This document shows positions 1-9,406 of a DNA stretch of 64,000 nucleotides, in pieces; position 1 is the stretch's first letter; the number at the start of each line of letters is the position of its first letter. The DNA lies in assembly GCF_041765605.1 (NCBI RefSeq), contig NZ_CP168900.1, positions 2,310,001-2,374,000 on the forward strand, read 5' to 3'. Origin of the DNA: Listeria monocytogenes. GTDB lineage: Bacteria; Bacillota; Bacilli; Lactobacillales; Listeriaceae. The translations under genes and the position numbers were made by a program. Under the pieces are notes generated by a model. The model ran no database searches. It had not been told where the DNA came from and saw only the letters and a list, made by a program, of their open reading frames with translations.

Positions 1-300
1 TCCTTCTAAAACGACACCAATTTTAAATCCGTTGTCTTCTGGGTCACTATATAAGCTGACAGTCGCTGTTACTGTACTTTTTGCTTCAATTCCAGCTTTT
101 CCTAGAACTAATTCTAATGCGCTATTGAAACAAGCTCCGTAACCAGCAGCAAATAGTTGTTCTGGATTTGTTCCGCCACCGCCGTCTCCACCAAGCTCTG
201 TTGGTGCAGAGATATCAAAGTAAAATACGTTATCTGGTGAATGAACTTCACCACTTCTTCCACCTGTGTTAATGACTGTTGTTTCATACAATTTTTTCAT
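1..300 (-). CDS. ohrA: Organic hydroperoxide resistance protein OhrA, 5' part (3' end outside window)
   Basis: The first 100 codons read MKKLYETTVINTGGRSGEV and continue with the Ohr/OsmC features PDNVFYFDISAP, GTNPEQLFAAGYGACF (the first peroxidatic Cys) and SALELVLGKAG. Ohr is a cytoplasmic thiol peroxidase that reduces organic hydroperoxides. The start ATG at 300-298 lies inside the 3' end of the upstream regulator gene (17-nt overlap), so the two are probably translated from one mRNA. The C-terminal half, including the second catalytic Cys, is cut off by the window edge. The family call is secure. Confidence 0.93.
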   Translation of the reverse strand, partial: MKKLYETTVINTGGRSGEVHSPDNVFYFDISAPTELGGDGGGGTNPEQLFAAGYGACFNSALELVLGKAGIEAKSTVTATVSLYSDPEDNGFKIGVVLEG

Positions 301-739
301 TTTCTATTCCTCCTAATTGTTTTGTTAATGCCTGTATTTTAGTAAGTAATTGTCTGTAGTCTAATTCTGCAAAATCGAGTAATTGAAGGCAGTTGTCCAC
401 GCTTTTTAATACGTCAGGTTGTATTTTTATTGCTTTTTCTGTTAGGCGAATATAGACGCGTCGCTCGTCTTCCGGATGACGGCTTCGTGTGACATATCCT
501 AAATGCTCCATTCTTTTTAGCATTGGTGTTAAAGTTCCACTGTCTAAAGCCAACCTTTTCCCTAGCTCTGATACGGTTTGCTCTTCACCTTCCCAAAGAA
601 CAAGTAAAGCAATATATTGTGGATAGGTTAATTGAAAGGGCTCTAAAGCTTCACGATAAAGTTTTGTAAATTGTTTGGATGCATTATAAACAGAAAAACA
701 CAGTTGCTCTTCTAATATGCGTGTATTCGTGTCCAACAT
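284..739 (-). CDS. ohrR: MarR-family peroxide-sensing repressor OhrR
   Basis: A 151-residue winged-helix MarR protein. The N-terminal segment EEQLCFSVYNASK carries Cys14, matching the single reactive Cys (Cys15) of Bacillus OhrR. The wing/recognition region is SELGKRLALDSGTLTPMLKRME followed by RSRHPEDERRVYI. A second Cys lies near residue 117. Reduced OhrR represses ohrA, and oxidation of the N-terminal Cys by organic hydroperoxide releases DNA. The start ATG is preceded by AAAGGAGGAG. The gene overlaps ohrA downstream and has a palindromic operator immediately upstream. Confidence 0.93.
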   Translation of the reverse strand: MLDTNTRILEEQLCFSVYNASKQFTKLYREALEPFQLTYPQYIALLVLWEGEEQTVSELGKRLALDSGTLTPMLKRMEHLGYVTRSRHPEDERRVYIRLTEKAIKIQPDVLKSVDNCLQLLDFAELDYRQLLTKIQALTKQLGGIENEKIV

Positions 740-751
740 GTTCTCCTCCTT

Positions 752-771
752 TTAAGTTGTGTGCAATTTAA
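752..771. promoter_or_regulatory. OhrR-type operator palindrome
   Basis: TTAAGTTGTGTGCAATTTAA is an inverted repeat with 8-bp arms (one mismatch) and a 4-bp centre, lying 13 bp upstream of the ohrR start codon. It resembles the AT-rich TTGxxxxCAA sites used by MarR/OhrR proteins, so it is the likely autoregulatory operator for ohrR-ohrA. The regulator assignment is inferred from position. Confidence 0.65.
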
Positions 772-813
772 TTTTAAACAATCATAATAAAGAAAGCTAG
801 TTTTTTGCTCAAA

Positions 814-848
814 AAAAGCCTTACCTCTGAAAACGAGGTAAGGCTTTT
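814..848 (-). terminator. Terminator of fabF
   Basis: Inverted repeat AAAAGCCTTACCTC / GAGGTAAGGCTTTT with a 7-nt loop. On the minus strand it is followed by a run of T, about 10 nt after the fabF stop codon. Confidence 0.9.
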
Positions 849-857
849 GATTAAATT

Positions 858-2099
858 TTAGTCTTCCATTTTTTTAAATACTAAAGTAGCATTGTGGCCA
901 CCAAAGCCAAAAGAGTTAGAAATGGCTACATTTACGTTTGCTTCGCGCGCTTCATTTGGAACATAATCCAAATCGCACACTTCATCTTGGTTTTTCAAAT
1001 GAATGGTTGGTGCAATAATACTATCGCGAATACTTAGAAGCGCAAAAATAGCTTCAATCCCGCCAGATGCACCTAAAGTATGTCCAGTCATTGATTTAGT
1101 AGAACTAATTGCTAATTTTTTCGCATGGTCTCCGAAGACCGTTTTAATAGCTTGTGTTTCGTATTCATCGTTATATGGTGTACTTGTACCATGTGCATTA
1201 ATGTAGTCTACTTTATCAGGAGTAAGTCCTGCATCATCAATCGCCATCTTCATTGCACGAGCGGCACCTTCACCATTTGGAGCTGGAGCAGTAATGTGGT
1301 AAGCATCTCCTGTTGCGCCGTAGCCAACGATTTCAGCGTAAATTTTTGCTCCACGTGCTTTTGCATGTTCGTATTCTTCTAAAATAACAATCCCTGCGCC
1401 TTCACCGATAATAAAACCATCACGGTCTTTATCAAATGGACGACATGCAGTTTCTGGATCTGGATTTAATGACAAAGCTTTATTGGCAGTAAATCCTGCA
1501 AGTGACATTTTAGTAATTGGTGCTTCTGCTCCACCAGTTATCATTGCATCTGCATCGCCACGTTCAATAACTTTAAATGCATCACCGATAGAGTTCGTCG
1601 CTGTTGCACAGGCTGTAACTGTTGTAGAATTAATGCCTTTAGCTCCAAAACGAATAGAAACTTGGCCTGAACCCATATCCGGAATCATCATAGGTACGAA
1701 AAACGGACTAACTCGGCGATGTCCACGGTTTAAGAAAATTTCATATTGTGTTTCGAAAGTTTCCATTCCGCCAATTCCTGAACCGATCCAAACACCAACG
1801 CGGTTTGCATTGGAATCATCAATAACTAAACCAGAATCTTGTACCGCCATTTCAGCACTTGCAATTGCATAATGCGTAAAACGGTCCATTTTACGAGCTT
1901 CTTTTTTCTCTAGATATTTTTCTACATCAAAATCTTTTAATTCTGCTGCAATTTTAACCGGAAAATCATCCGGATTAAGTCTTGTCATTTTTGCAACACC
2001 ATTAACACCCTTTTTTGCGTTTTCCCAAGAAGTTTCCGCATCGTTTCCAATTGGTGTAACAGCTCCAATACCAGTAACAACTACTCTTCTTTTATCCAT
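858..2099 (-). CDS. fabF: 3-oxoacyl-[acyl-carrier-protein] synthase II FabF
   Basis: The 413-residue length is typical for KAS II. The Cys-His-His triad is visible: [10 protein letters not shown] (Cys about 164), NAHGTST (His about 304) and [12 protein letters not shown] (His about 341). The N-terminal [16 protein letters not shown] is the family start. The enzyme condenses malonyl-ACP with acyl-ACP in the elongation cycle of type II fatty acid synthesis. It lies downstream of fabH, 200 bp away, with a hairpin between them, so it may be both co-transcribed and separately transcribed. The start ATG has AAGGAG 10 nt upstream. Confidence 0.97.
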   Translation of the reverse strand: MDKRRVVVTGIGAVTPIGNDAETSWENAKKGVNGVAKMTRLNPDDFPVKIAAELKDFDVEKYLEKKEARKMDRFTHYAIASAEMAVQDSGLVIDDSNANRVGVWIGSGIGGMETFETQYEIFLNRGHRRVSPFFVPMMIPDMGSGQVSIRFGAKGINSTTVTACATATNSIGDAFKVIERGDADAMITGGAEAPITKMSLAGFTANKALSLNPDPETACRPFDKDRDGFIIGEGAGIVILEEYEHAKARGAKIYAEIVGYGATGDAYHITAPAPNGEGAARAMKMAIDDAGLTPDKVDYINAHGTSTPYNDEYETQAIKTVFGDHAKKLAISSTKSMTGHTLGASGGIEAIFALLSIRDSIIAPTIHLKNQDEVCDLDYVPNEAREANVNVAISNSFGFGGHNATLVFKKMED

Positions 2100-2226
2100 T
2101 TACTCATCTCCTTATTTTGCAATTCATAAAAAACAACTTCTGTCTAATGACAGCAGCTAGTATAAAGTTAAGGCTTTATTTAAAATTAATAATAGTGCAC
2201 AAACAAATAAACCAAAAGCCTGCTCC

Positions 2227-2251
2227 ATTATAACATAAATAAAGGAAAGTT
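2227..2251 (-). promoter_or_regulatory. Possible separate fabF promoter
   Basis: On the minus strand a perfect TATAAT (plus 2227-2232) sits 18 bp downstream of AGGACA, which shares the GACA part of the -35 consensus. It overlaps the fabH terminator stem and lies about 130 nt before fabF. Tentative, because the -35 is partial. Confidence 0.4.
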
Positions 2252-2290
2252 GTCCTAACAAAAATAATCGTTAGGGCAACTTTCCTTTTT
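2241..2290 (-). terminator. Hairpin/terminator between fabH and fabF
   Basis: Inverted repeat AAAGGAAAGTTGTCCTAAC / GTTAGGGCAACTTTCCTTT, 19-bp arms with one mismatch, loop about 10 nt. On the minus strand, after the fabH stop, the T tract is short (TTT-A-TTT), so readthrough into fabF is plausible. Confidence 0.75.
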
Positions 2291-2301
2291 AAATTTGCTG
2301 C

Positions 2302-3240
2302 TTACTTACCCCAACGAATGATTAGGGCGCCCCATGTTAGTCCGCCGCCAAAGCCAACAAGCAGGACATTGTCATTATCTTTAATGCGTCCTTCTTCGAC
2401 TGCATCAACTAGCGCAAGAGCAATAGAAGATGACGAAGTATTACCGTATTTATGCACTGTTTTCATCAGTTTTTCTTCCGGTAAATTCAAACGCTCGCGA
2501 GAAGCTTCCATGATACGGATATTTGCTTGGTGAGGAATTAGTAAATCCAATTCTTCTTTTTCAAGTCCAGCACGTTCAAGTACTCGTAACGAAGCTTCTC
2601 CCATTTGGCGAACTGCAAAACGGAACACTTCACGTCCATTCATATAAATCTTCTTATTTTCATCTAAGTTCAAGTATTTGCCGCCAGATCCATCTGAGCC
2701 TAAGTCAAACGAAAGTAGTCCATGGTCATCAGAAACCGGACCCATAACAACGGCTCCCGCTCCATCACCAAATAATACGGCTGTTGCGCGATCATCCCAG
2801 TTAGTGATTTTAGATAATTTATCCGCACCAACTACGACGATATTCTTGTATGCCCCTGTTTTAATAAATTGTGCTGCAGTTACTACGCCAAAAGTAAAAC
2901 CGGCACATGCCGCTTCCACGTCCATACCCGCAGCATTTGTTGCTCCTAAACGGTCTTGAATAATATTCGCAACGGATGGAAAAGTCGCTTCCTGCGTCAC
3001 AGTGGCAACAATAAATAAGTCAATGTCATCTGGTGTAAGCCCAGCATTCTCAATAGCTACCTTTGCTGCTTCGTATGCTAAGTCGTGCGTATATTCGTCA
3101 TCACGAGCAATTCTTCTTTCTTCAATACCAGTTCGAGTACGAATCCACTCATCGGATGTATCCATTATTTTTTCTAAATCAAAATTTGTTACTATTTTTT
3201 CAGGTACGTATTTACCTACTCCTAAAATTCCTGCGTTCAT
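2302..3240 (-). CDS. fabH: 3-oxoacyl-[acyl-carrier-protein] synthase III FabH
   Basis: A 312-residue KAS III. The Cys-His-Asn triad is visible in [11 protein letters not shown] (Cys about 112), [11 protein letters not shown] (His about 238) and YGNTSSSS (Asn about 268). It condenses an acyl-CoA primer with malonyl-ACP to start each fatty acid. In Listeria the enzyme prefers branched primers, which is family knowledge and not visible here. The ATG is preceded by GGAGGAG. Its promoter carries a FapR-type palindrome, consistent with malonyl-CoA control. Confidence 0.97.
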   Translation of the reverse strand: MNAGILGVGKYVPEKIVTNFDLEKIMDTSDEWIRTRTGIEERRIARDDEYTHDLAYEAAKVAIENAGLTPDDIDLFIVATVTQEATFPSVANIIQDRLGATNAAGMDVEAACAGFTFGVVTAAQFIKTGAYKNIVVVGADKLSKITNWDDRATAVLFGDGAGAVVMGPVSDDHGLLSFDLGSDGSGGKYLNLDENKKIYMNGREVFRFAVRQMGEASLRVLERAGLEKEELDLLIPHQANIRIMEASRERLNLPEEKLMKTVHKYGNTSSSSIALALVDAVEEGRIKDNDNVLLVGFGGGLTWGALIIRWGK

Positions 3241-3300
3241 GCGTTCTCCTCCATATCAAACTACATCAGGACGAAAATATGTTTTTCTCCTGGATATTTT

Positions 3301-3344
3301 TATGACCTGGTGCTAATTTTAACAGAGAAATATCAATTAAGCAA
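3301..3344 (-). promoter_or_regulatory. fabH promoter with FapR-type operator
   Basis: Minus-strand -35 TTGCTT (plus 3339-3344) and -10 TAAAAT (plus 3316-3321) are 17 bp apart. ATTAGCACCAGGTCATA (plus 3301-3317) overlaps the -10 and start region and matches the FapR pattern of a TTAGTACC-like half site facing its complement. FapR represses fatty acid genes and is released by malonyl-CoA. Operator assignment is by sequence resemblance. Confidence 0.7.
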
Positions 3345-3359
3345 TTGGATTGCTAATTT

Positions 3360-4463
3360 TTATTTTACTTCTAACGCCTTATTAGGATTGTTTTCAGCAA
3401 AACCGCCTGCTTTAGACCAACCAATCACTTTGCCATCGTCTGATTTAATACGGTACCAATATTCATTTTTCACATCTGCACGGCGGTCTATGTCTAATTC
3501 TTTTCCTAGATAATCATTTAAATTCGCGACTACTTTCGAGTTATCCTCTACTGGGTAAGCATAGACTTTTTGATCAGAATCGGTGATATATTTATCTAGT
3601 GTCACATTTGTTTCATTTTGTGGTGTATAAAAAATTTCTACGGCATTACTGTTTATCCATCCAATTGTTTTACCTTGATCTTGAAGTTGATACCATGTGC
3701 CTTTTTCTGTAACGGCTTTTTGAGAAATTCGAAGTGTTTTATTTTTGTAATCGTTGGCACTAGCTACTTTTTCTGCGCCTTCTGTATTATATGGTTTTGT
3801 CCAAATTATTTCATTGCTAGTGTTTTTAATTTCTGCATAGGCTAATTGGTATTCTGTTGATTTCACTGTATCGTAAATTTGGTCATATTGATCCAAATGG
3901 TAATTTTCAATAGTTGAGATGAGTTTTTCTGCATAGGCTGGGTCAGTTGCATAACCTGCATTTTGAATTGCATATGCGGCTTTTTTGTAATCTGTTTCCC
4001 CAATAACTGCTGAGTATAGATTTGCATTGCCAGATACTCCGTTAACAAAAAGTTGGGCATGATCGACTAATGATGTCTTTTTGTCTGGATACTTTCTGAA
4101 ATCCGCTTGTGTTTGGTAAGCCTTACCATTACTAAATTCTTGTGTTCCCATTGAAACGGAACTACCTTCATAACTACCTTTAATTCCAAACAAGTTGTTA
4201 GCTGAAGTTGATAAGCCACTCTTACCCCAATTGGATTCTAAAATGGCTTGTGCTAAAGTAACACTCGTCAATATTTTTTCTTCTTTTTGTAAATCTTGTG
4301 CATCATTTGCTATGGATTGTATAAATTGTTGTTGTGATAAAGTCATTCCTGCCTGACTCACTGCCGTTTGGCTCGTTCCTGCTGCCTCTGCTTGCACAAA
4401 AGGTACTAATGTAGAACTTACGATGACACTTGCTAGTAAAATCTGCGTGAATTTCTTTTTCAT
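3360..4463 (-). CDS. Secreted glucosaminidase-type autolysin with GW modules
   Basis: I start it at MKKKFTQ (4463), which has GGAAG upstream and begins a clean signal peptide (hydrophobic to about residue 25, then QAEAAG). That gives 367 residues. Residues about 41-200 form a GH73-type cell wall hydrolase domain, with the catalytic-type Glu76 in AQAILESNWG followed by SANNLFGIKGSYEG. The C-terminal part has two GW/SH3-like modules, each ending in IGW (WYQLQDQGKTIGWIN, YWYRIKSDDGKVIGWSK). GW modules hold proteins on lipoteichoic acid, so surface location is expected. No LPXTG motif is present. It is a monocistronic neighbour of fabH, and I see no clear promoter. Confidence 0.85.
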   Translation of the reverse strand: MKKKFTQILLASVIVSSTLVPFVQAEAAGTSQTAVSQAGMTLSQQQFIQSIANDAQDLQKEEKILTSVTLAQAILESNWGKSGLSTSANNLFGIKGSYEGSSVSMGTQEFSNGKAYQTQADFRKYPDKKTSLVDHAQLFVNGVSGNANLYSAVIGETDYKKAAYAIQNAGYATDPAYAEKLISTIENYHLDQYDQIYDTVKSTEYQLAYAEIKNTSNEIIWTKPYNTEGAEKVASANDYKNKTLRISQKAVTEKGTWYQLQDQGKTIGWINSNAVEIFYTPQNETNVTLDKYITDSDQKVYAYPVEDNSKVVANLNDYLGKELDIDRRADVKNEYWYRIKSDDGKVIGWSKAGGFAENNPNKALEVK

Positions 4464-4809
4464 TATCAGTTGGCACTTCCTATCCAAATTAGTTAGTTCC
4501 CCCAATTTAAATGGCTCTGTCTCTGTTAACCTTCTTCATTCTAGCATTTTCATTCTGAGAGCCTACTAATTTTTTGATGGAAAACTTATCATAAAGTAAG
4601 CAAAATGGCTATTTTAGAGGGTTCACACATACCTATTTACATTTGACAATATTATGTCGTTACACTTTTACCCCTTAATACTAGTATTCTTCGTTGAAGT
4701 TTCATTTCCTTCCTTTTTTTGATAATCGCATTTTCAAATGATATATGATTGGATAATCTAATTTTATGTGCTAAAATGTATAATGAAATAGATGAAATGG
4801 GGTGTAAGG
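4464..4809. other. Divergent intergenic region between the GW autolysin and the small membrane protein
   Basis: About 346 bp without a convincing gene. It holds a good plus-strand promoter at its right end (4749-4777). A TTGACA (about 4644) has no matching -10 at normal spacing. An 80-codon minus-strand reading frame (4652-4894) runs through the promoter and the next gene and has no family resemblance, so I leave it out. Confidence 0.6.
4749..4777 (+). promoter_or_regulatory. SigA-type promoter of the DUF2929 gene
   Basis: TTGGAT (4749-4754) and TAAAAT (4772-4777) with 17-bp spacing, about 33 bp before the chosen start codon. Confidence 0.65.
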
Positions 4810-4998
4810 ATGCGTTATGTGGTAACTGTAGTTTGGGTATTCTTACTTTCTTTAATGGCAGAATTCGTTCTTTCTTCCATGTTATATGTATCATTTGATA
4901 TGACGCGGGCTATTATTTTAACAGTAGGGTTATCCTTCTTCATTATTTTAATCACTTTCTTGATGCCTAAAGATAGCGAAGTTTATGACTTTAAGTAA
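4810..4998 (+). CDS. Small two-helix membrane protein, DUF2929/YjzD-like
   Basis: A 62-residue protein when started at MRYVV. That ATG has GGGGTG six nucleotides upstream, while the ATG 18 nt earlier has no ribosome site. Two hydrophobic helices (about residues 3-24 and 33-54) are followed by a short charged tail ending EVYDFK. It resembles the DUF2929 family (Bacillus YjzD), whose gene also lies close to fabH-fabF in Bacillus. The function is unknown. It ends at a shared bidirectional terminator. Confidence 0.75.
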   Translation: MRYVVTVVWVFLLSLMAEFVLSSMLYVSFDMTRAIILTVGLSFFIILITFLMPKDSEVYDFK

Positions 4999-5048
4999 AC
5001 ATCCAACTTTCTGATAGCGAGAACTCACTTTTCAGGTGTAGCTCAAAA

Positions 5049-5087
5049 AAAGAAGCTCTTTCCAATATAAGGAAAGAGCTTCTTTTT
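5049..5087. terminator. Bidirectional terminator
   Basis: AAAGAAGCTCTTTCC / GGAAAGAGCTTCTTT stem with a 7-nt loop and T/A tracts on both sides. It serves the small membrane protein on plus and the phosphoglycerate mutase on minus. Confidence 0.93.
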
Positions 5088-5777
5088 TTATTTATCCAAG
5101 TAATATTTATTTACTGGTTTTAAATCATCATTCAATTCATATACAAGTGGTACGCCTGTTGGAATTTCTAAGTCCATTATCTCATCATCGCTAATACCTT
5201 CTAGGAATTTCACTAATGCTCGTAAACTATTACCATGAGCCGCTATGACTACCCGGCGACCTTCTTTAATTTCTGGAGCAATGGTATCCATCCAATAAGG
5301 AATTACTCGTTCTAACGTTACTTTTAAGTTTTCACCTGAAGGAATCGCATGTGTATCAAGTAATTGATAACGGCGATCGTTTTTTGCTTGTCTTTCGTCG
5401 TTTTCTTCTAGTAATGGTGGAAGAGTATCATAGCTTCTACGCCATTTTTGTACTTGGTCAGCACCGTATTTTTCAGCAGTTTCTTGTTTATTGAGCCCTT
5501 GGAGTGCTCCGTAATGCCGTTCGTTCAAACGCCAAGATTTATGAACTGGAACCCACATTTGATCCGATTCTTCTAACACGTAATTGAGTGTTTTAATAGC
5601 TCGCGTTAAAACGGAAGTAAAGGCAACATCGAATTCTAAGCCCGCTTCTTTAATTCTTTTACCTGCAGTCATTGCTTCTACAACGCCTTCTTGTGACAAG
5701 TCAACATCATGCCAACCTGTAAATAAATTCAATTTGTTCCATTCACTTTGACCATGACGAATTAATACTAATTTCAT
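5088..5777 (-). CDS. gpmA: 2,3-bisphosphoglycerate-dependent phosphoglycerate mutase
   Basis: A 229-residue histidine-phosphatase-fold enzyme. The phosphohistidine motif [12 protein letters not shown] is at the N-terminus, with [13 protein letters not shown] and [13 protein letters not shown] (second His) further along. It interconverts 3- and 2-phosphoglycerate in glycolysis. I choose the second Met (MKLVLIRHG), because GGAAGG abuts the first Met and is about 9 nt from the second. It is monocistronic. A SigB-like sequence lies upstream (see findings). Confidence 0.95.
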   Translation of the reverse strand: MKLVLIRHGQSEWNKLNLFTGWHDVDLSQEGVVEAMTAGKRIKEAGLEFDVAFTSVLTRAIKTLNYVLEESDQMWVPVHKSWRLNERHYGALQGLNKQETAEKYGADQVQKWRRSYDTLPPLLEENDERQAKNDRRYQLLDTHAIPSGENLKVTLERVIPYWMDTIAPEIKEGRRVVIAAHGNSLRALVKFLEGISDDEIMDLEIPTGVPLVYELNDDLKPVNKYYLDK

Positions 5778-5867
5778 CTTCCTCATCCTTCCATTTTCGT
5801 CTATTTTCTAAACGACTAATCCAACCAAAGTTTTCCCTTTCAAGTGAGGTGTCAAACCTTTTCTATG

Positions 5868-8468
5868 TTATTCTGTGACTTTAAAAGTAAATTCTTTATC
5901 TTCTAAATCAATTTCCACTGATGAATGTGGCATGATTTTACCTGAAACAATTTCTCTAGCAAGTGGGGTTTCAACATGACGTACAATGTAGCGTTTAAGT
6001 GGTCGTGCGCCGTATACCGGATCATATGCTTCTTCCGCAATAAATGCTTTTGCATCATCGGAAATAGTGATAGTAATTTCTTGATCGGCTAAACGGATTT
6101 GAAGTTCTTCTACTAATTTCTCCACAATACCTTTAATATCAGCAAGTGTTAGTGGTTTAAATAGAATAATATCATCTACGCGGTTTAAGAATTCCGGTTT
6201 AAATTCACTTTGTAAAATTTGCATTACATCTGATTCTAATTCCGGTGAAATCTCGCCTTCTTCGGTTCTTTCAAGTAGTAAATTAGAGCCAATATTAGAT
6301 GTCATAATGATTACAGTGTTTTTAAAATCGATTAATCGGCCTTGCGAATCCGTGATACGTCCATCATCAAGCACTTGTAAAAGTATGTTAAATACATCTG
6401 GATGCGCTTTTTCGATTTCATCAAGTAGGACAATTGAATAAGGGTTTCGTCTTACTGCTTCAGTAAGTTGACCGCCTTCTTCATAGCCAACATAGCCTGG
6501 AGGAGCTCCGACAAGTCTTGATACGGAATGTTTCTCCATGTATTCAGACATATCAATTCGAATCATGTGATCTTCGGAATCAAACATATTAAATGCAAGT
6601 GCTTTGGCAAGTTCTGTTTTACCAACACCTGTTGGCCCGAGGAAAATGAATGAGCCAATTGGGCGTTTCGGATCTTTAATACCAGCGCGCGCACGAAGTA
6701 CAGCATCACTAACTAATTGAACAGCGTCATCTTGACCAATTACTTTTTGATGAAGTTCATCTGCTAATTTAAGCAGTTTTTCGCGTTCACCTTCTACTAA
6801 TTTAGTCACTGGAATTCCTGTCCAACGTCCGACGATTTCTGCAATTTCATTTTCTGTTACTTCTTCTTGTAAAATCCGATCTTCTTGGGCTGTTTTTTCG
6901 CGATTTTCTGCTTCCAACTCAAGCAATTCTTTTTCCACAGCCGGGATTTTGCCGTGTCGTAATTCTGCCGCTTTATTTAAATCATAATTATTTTCTGCTT
7001 CTTCTAATTCATGACGCAAATGATCGATTTGTTCCCGAACCTCACGAATTTTACTGATTTCGTTTTTCTCAGATTCCCATTTCGATTTCATTTGGTTGGC
7101 TTCTTCTTTGTAGTCAGCCAGCTCGCGTTGCAATATTTCTAAACGGCGTTCACTCGCTGGGTCTTTTTCTTCTTTTAAAGCCGCTTCTTCAATTTCTAGT
7201 TGCATTACTTTTCTTGTTACTTCGTCGAGTTCACTTGGCATCGAGTCAATTTCGACACGAATAGTTGCGCAAGCTTCATCTACTAAGTCAATTGCTTTAT
7301 CCGGTAAAAAGCGGTCAGTAATATAACGATTAGAAAGACTCGCTGCTGCAACTAAAGCATTATCATGAATATTTACCCCATGATGAATTTCAAAGCGTTC
7401 TTTTAACCCACGTAAAATGGAAACTGTATCTTCCACTGTTGGTTCTGGGACAAGTACTTTTTGGAAACGTCTTTCGAGTGCGGCATCTTTTTCAATATAT
7501 TGACGGTATTCATCTAACGTAGTTGCGCCGATACAGTGTAGTTCGCCGCGGGCAAGCATCGGTTTTAACATATTTCCGGCATCCATCGCGCCATCTGTTT
7601 TACCTGCGCCGACAATCGTATGAATTTCATCAATAAATAGTAAAATTTGACCGTCACTTTGTTTCACTTCTTGAAGTACTGCTTTCAAACGTTCTTCAAA
7701 TTCACCGCGATATTTAGCTCCAGCAATAAGGGAACCGATATCGAGTGAAATAATCGTTTTATCTTTCAATCCTTCTGGAACATCTTTTCGAACGATTCGT
7801 TGTGCTAAACCTTCGACAATGGCTGTTTTACCAACGCCTGGTTCACCTATTAAAACTGGATTATTTTTTGTTTTTCTAGATAAAATCCGAATGACATTAC
7901 GGATTTCCGCATCTCGTCCAATTACCGGATCGAGTTTGCCGCTTCTTACTTCCGCGACTAAATCACGTCCGTATTTAGTTAAAGCTTCATAGTTTTCTTC
8001 TGCATTTTGAGAAGTCACTTTTTTCCCTCCTCTGATTTTTAGAATGGCTTCTTGAATTTGTTTTTTAGATTTATGTTGGTTTTTTAGATTCATTGTTATT
8101 GGATTTGATTTTTGATCCATGACAGCTAAGATTAGATGTTCTGTTGATACAAAATCATCGTCTAATTGTTTTTGTTCTTTTTCGGCATCCCGCATCAACT
8201 GAAAAAGTGCTTGGCTCATTGCTTGACCATAATTCACACCGCTTCCAGAAACCACAGGGATTTTCGTTAAAGCATCTTCTACTGTTTTTTGAAGTGCATC
8301 TATATCTACTTCTGCTACATCATATACACGTTTAGCAAAATCACTCTCTGTTAATAACACTTTAAAAACATGAGCGACGTCGATTTCTTGATGTTCGGAT
8401 GCAATTGCTAAATTTTGAGCGTCCGCAATTGTTTGCTGGACTTGTTGCGTAAATTTTTGTAAATCCAT
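5868..8468 (-). CDS. clpB: ATP-dependent disaggregase ClpB
   Basis: 866 residues with the full ClpB architecture: N-domain (1-150), AAA1 with Walker [10 protein letters not shown] (about 206) and Walker B LFIDEIHT, middle coiled-coil domain (about 400-530), AAA2 with GPTGVGKTE (about 605) and [13 protein letters not shown]. ClpB works with DnaK to pull proteins from aggregates. The presence of the M-domain and absence of a ClpP-binding tripeptide loop fit ClpB and not ClpC. The start has AAGGAGG. Upstream are a SigA promoter and a CtsR operator, so heat control by CtsR is expected. Confidence 0.98.
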   Translation of the reverse strand: MDLQKFTQQVQQTIADAQNLAIASEHQEIDVAHVFKVLLTESDFAKRVYDVAEVDIDALQKTVEDALTKIPVVSGSGVNYGQAMSQALFQLMRDAEKEQKQLDDDFVSTEHLILAVMDQKSNPITMNLKNQHKSKKQIQEAILKIRGGKKVTSQNAEENYEALTKYGRDLVAEVRSGKLDPVIGRDAEIRNVIRILSRKTKNNPVLIGEPGVGKTAIVEGLAQRIVRKDVPEGLKDKTIISLDIGSLIAGAKYRGEFEERLKAVLQEVKQSDGQILLFIDEIHTIVGAGKTDGAMDAGNMLKPMLARGELHCIGATTLDEYRQYIEKDAALERRFQKVLVPEPTVEDTVSILRGLKERFEIHHGVNIHDNALVAAASLSNRYITDRFLPDKAIDLVDEACATIRVEIDSMPSELDEVTRKVMQLEIEEAALKEEKDPASERRLEILQRELADYKEEANQMKSKWESEKNEISKIREVREQIDHLRHELEEAENNYDLNKAAELRHGKIPAVEKELLELEAENREKTAQEDRILQEEVTENEIAEIVGRWTGIPVTKLVEGEREKLLKLADELHQKVIGQDDAVQLVSDAVLRARAGIKDPKRPIGSFIFLGPTGVGKTELAKALAFNMFDSEDHMIRIDMSEYMEKHSVSRLVGAPPGYVGYEEGGQLTEAVRRNPYSIVLLDEIEKAHPDVFNILLQVLDDGRITDSQGRLIDFKNTVIIMTSNIGSNLLLERTEEGEISPELESDVMQILQSEFKPEFLNRVDDIILFKPLTLADIKGIVEKLVEELQIRLADQEITITISDDAKAFIAEEAYDPVYGARPLKRYIVRHVETPLAREIVSGKIMPHSSVEIDLEDKEFTFKVTE

Positions 8469-8495
8469 TCATTCGTCCTCCTTATAAAAGATAAG

Positions 8496-8549
8496 TCTGA
8501 CCTTTTTTGACCTTAACTTTATTATAGTTTTTTATCTTGCTTTTGTCTA
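8496..8549 (-). promoter_or_regulatory. clpB promoter with CtsR operator
   Basis: On the minus strand -35 TAGACA (plus 8544-8549) and -10 TATAAT (plus 8521-8526) are separated by 17 bp. Just downstream, GGTCAAAAAAGGTCAGA (plus 8496-8512) is the tandem GGTCAAA heptad repeat with a 3-bp spacer recognised by CtsR, with one changed base in the second heptad. Confidence 0.9.
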
Positions 8550-8576
8550 ACAAAAACCTTCTTTTTTTATAGAAAA

Positions 8577-8606
8577 AGATCTACCAATTTTTAGGTTGGC
8601 AGATCT
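8577..8606 (-). terminator. Terminator of the BI-1 family gene
   Basis: Stem AGATCT-CCAA / TTGG-AGATCT with one internal mismatch, followed on the minus strand by TTTTT, 10 nt after the stop codon. Confidence 0.85.
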
Positions 8607-8616
8607 TCTGAATTTC

Positions 8617-9294
8617 TTAATCACGACCCGTAAATAGGCGAAGTAAGAACATAAATAAGTTAAGGAAATCAAGGTATAAATTTAGCGCAAGCATTGGCAC
8701 ATCTGCAAGTTCCACATCGCGCTTCATAATTTGATTAAAATCATACAAAATATATAAGGAGAAAATAATCGTTCCGCCTGCTGAAATAATCGTTGATAGC
8801 ATAGAGCCTAGCGGTAAAAAGACTCCAACAAAACTAAAGATGATAAGTATAATAATCGCAGCGAATAAAGCACTGCTTAAGAAAGATAAGTCTTTCTTCA
8901 TTTTTGCGCCAATAAAAGCTAGCGTTGTGAAAGTAACGGTTGCTGTAACAAATGCCATTAGAACGGCGGCACCTTGCCCTGCACCAAAATAATATGTCAA
9001 AGTTGGTCCAAGCGTTAAGCCTGTGACAAACGCAAATGCTAGTACTACTGGGTATCCTACAACTTTATTAATAGTTTTACTTCGACGCACTACCATCGCT
9101 GTGATAAGTAACGCGACCTCTAACACGACAAGAGGCAAATAAAGTTCTGGACTTAATTTACTCCCAATCGCAGCACCGATAGATGCAAGTAGCAAAGAAA
9201 ATACAAACCAATTAAGTATTTTTTGCATAATAATTTGTTTCTCAGTTCTCTTTTCTGTGTTTGCTCGCTCGGATGTGTGATTGATTTCGTTCAT
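8617..9294 (-). CDS. Bax inhibitor-1 (BI-1/YetJ) family membrane protein
   Basis: 225 residues with seven hydrophobic segments after a polar 25-residue N-terminus. The C-terminal signature SLYILYDFNQIMKRD followed by ALNLYLDFLNLFMFLLRLF is the BI-1/YetJ family pattern. Bacterial YetJ is a pH-sensitive calcium leak channel, so that is the best functional guess. The second ATG (MNEIN) is 8 nt from GAGGAG, while the first is only 2 nt away, so I start there. It is a single-gene unit. Confidence 0.85.
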   Translation of the reverse strand: MNEINHTSERANTEKRTEKQIIMQKILNWFVFSLLLASIGAAIGSKLSPELYLPLVVLEVALLITAMVVRRSKTINKVVGYPVVLAFAFVTGLTLGPTLTYYFGAGQGAAVLMAFVTATVTFTTLAFIGAKMKKDLSFLSSALFAAIIILIIFSFVGVFLPLGSMLSTIISAGGTIIFSLYILYDFNQIMKRDVELADVPMLALNLYLDFLNLFMFLLRLFTGRD

Positions 9295-9381
9295 GAACAT
9301 TTCTCCTCTTCCAATTGATTAGTTTTATTATATCAAAAGAATTATTACAATTCTATCGGTCTTGCGTTGGAATTTCACAAA

Positions 9382-9406
9382 AAAGAAGCGCACAAGGCAC
9401 TTCTTT
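9382..9406 (-). terminator. Terminator of the HAD phosphatase gene
   Basis: AAAGAAG-GC / GC-CTTCTTT hairpin overlapping the stop codon, followed by TTTTTT on the minus strand. Confidence 0.75.

Noticed and set aside
1003-1872. Long plus-strand frames antisense to fabF
   Set aside because: Shadow frames of a fully assigned gene, with no ribosome sites or families.
4652-4894. 80-codon minus-strand frame in the region left of the DUF2929 gene
   Set aside because: It runs through that gene's promoter and coding sequence, has no ribosome site and no family.
5821-5862. SigA promoter for gpmA from the perfect TTGACA
   Set aside because: No -10-like hexamer at 16-18 bp; kept only as a possible SigB-type site in the findings.
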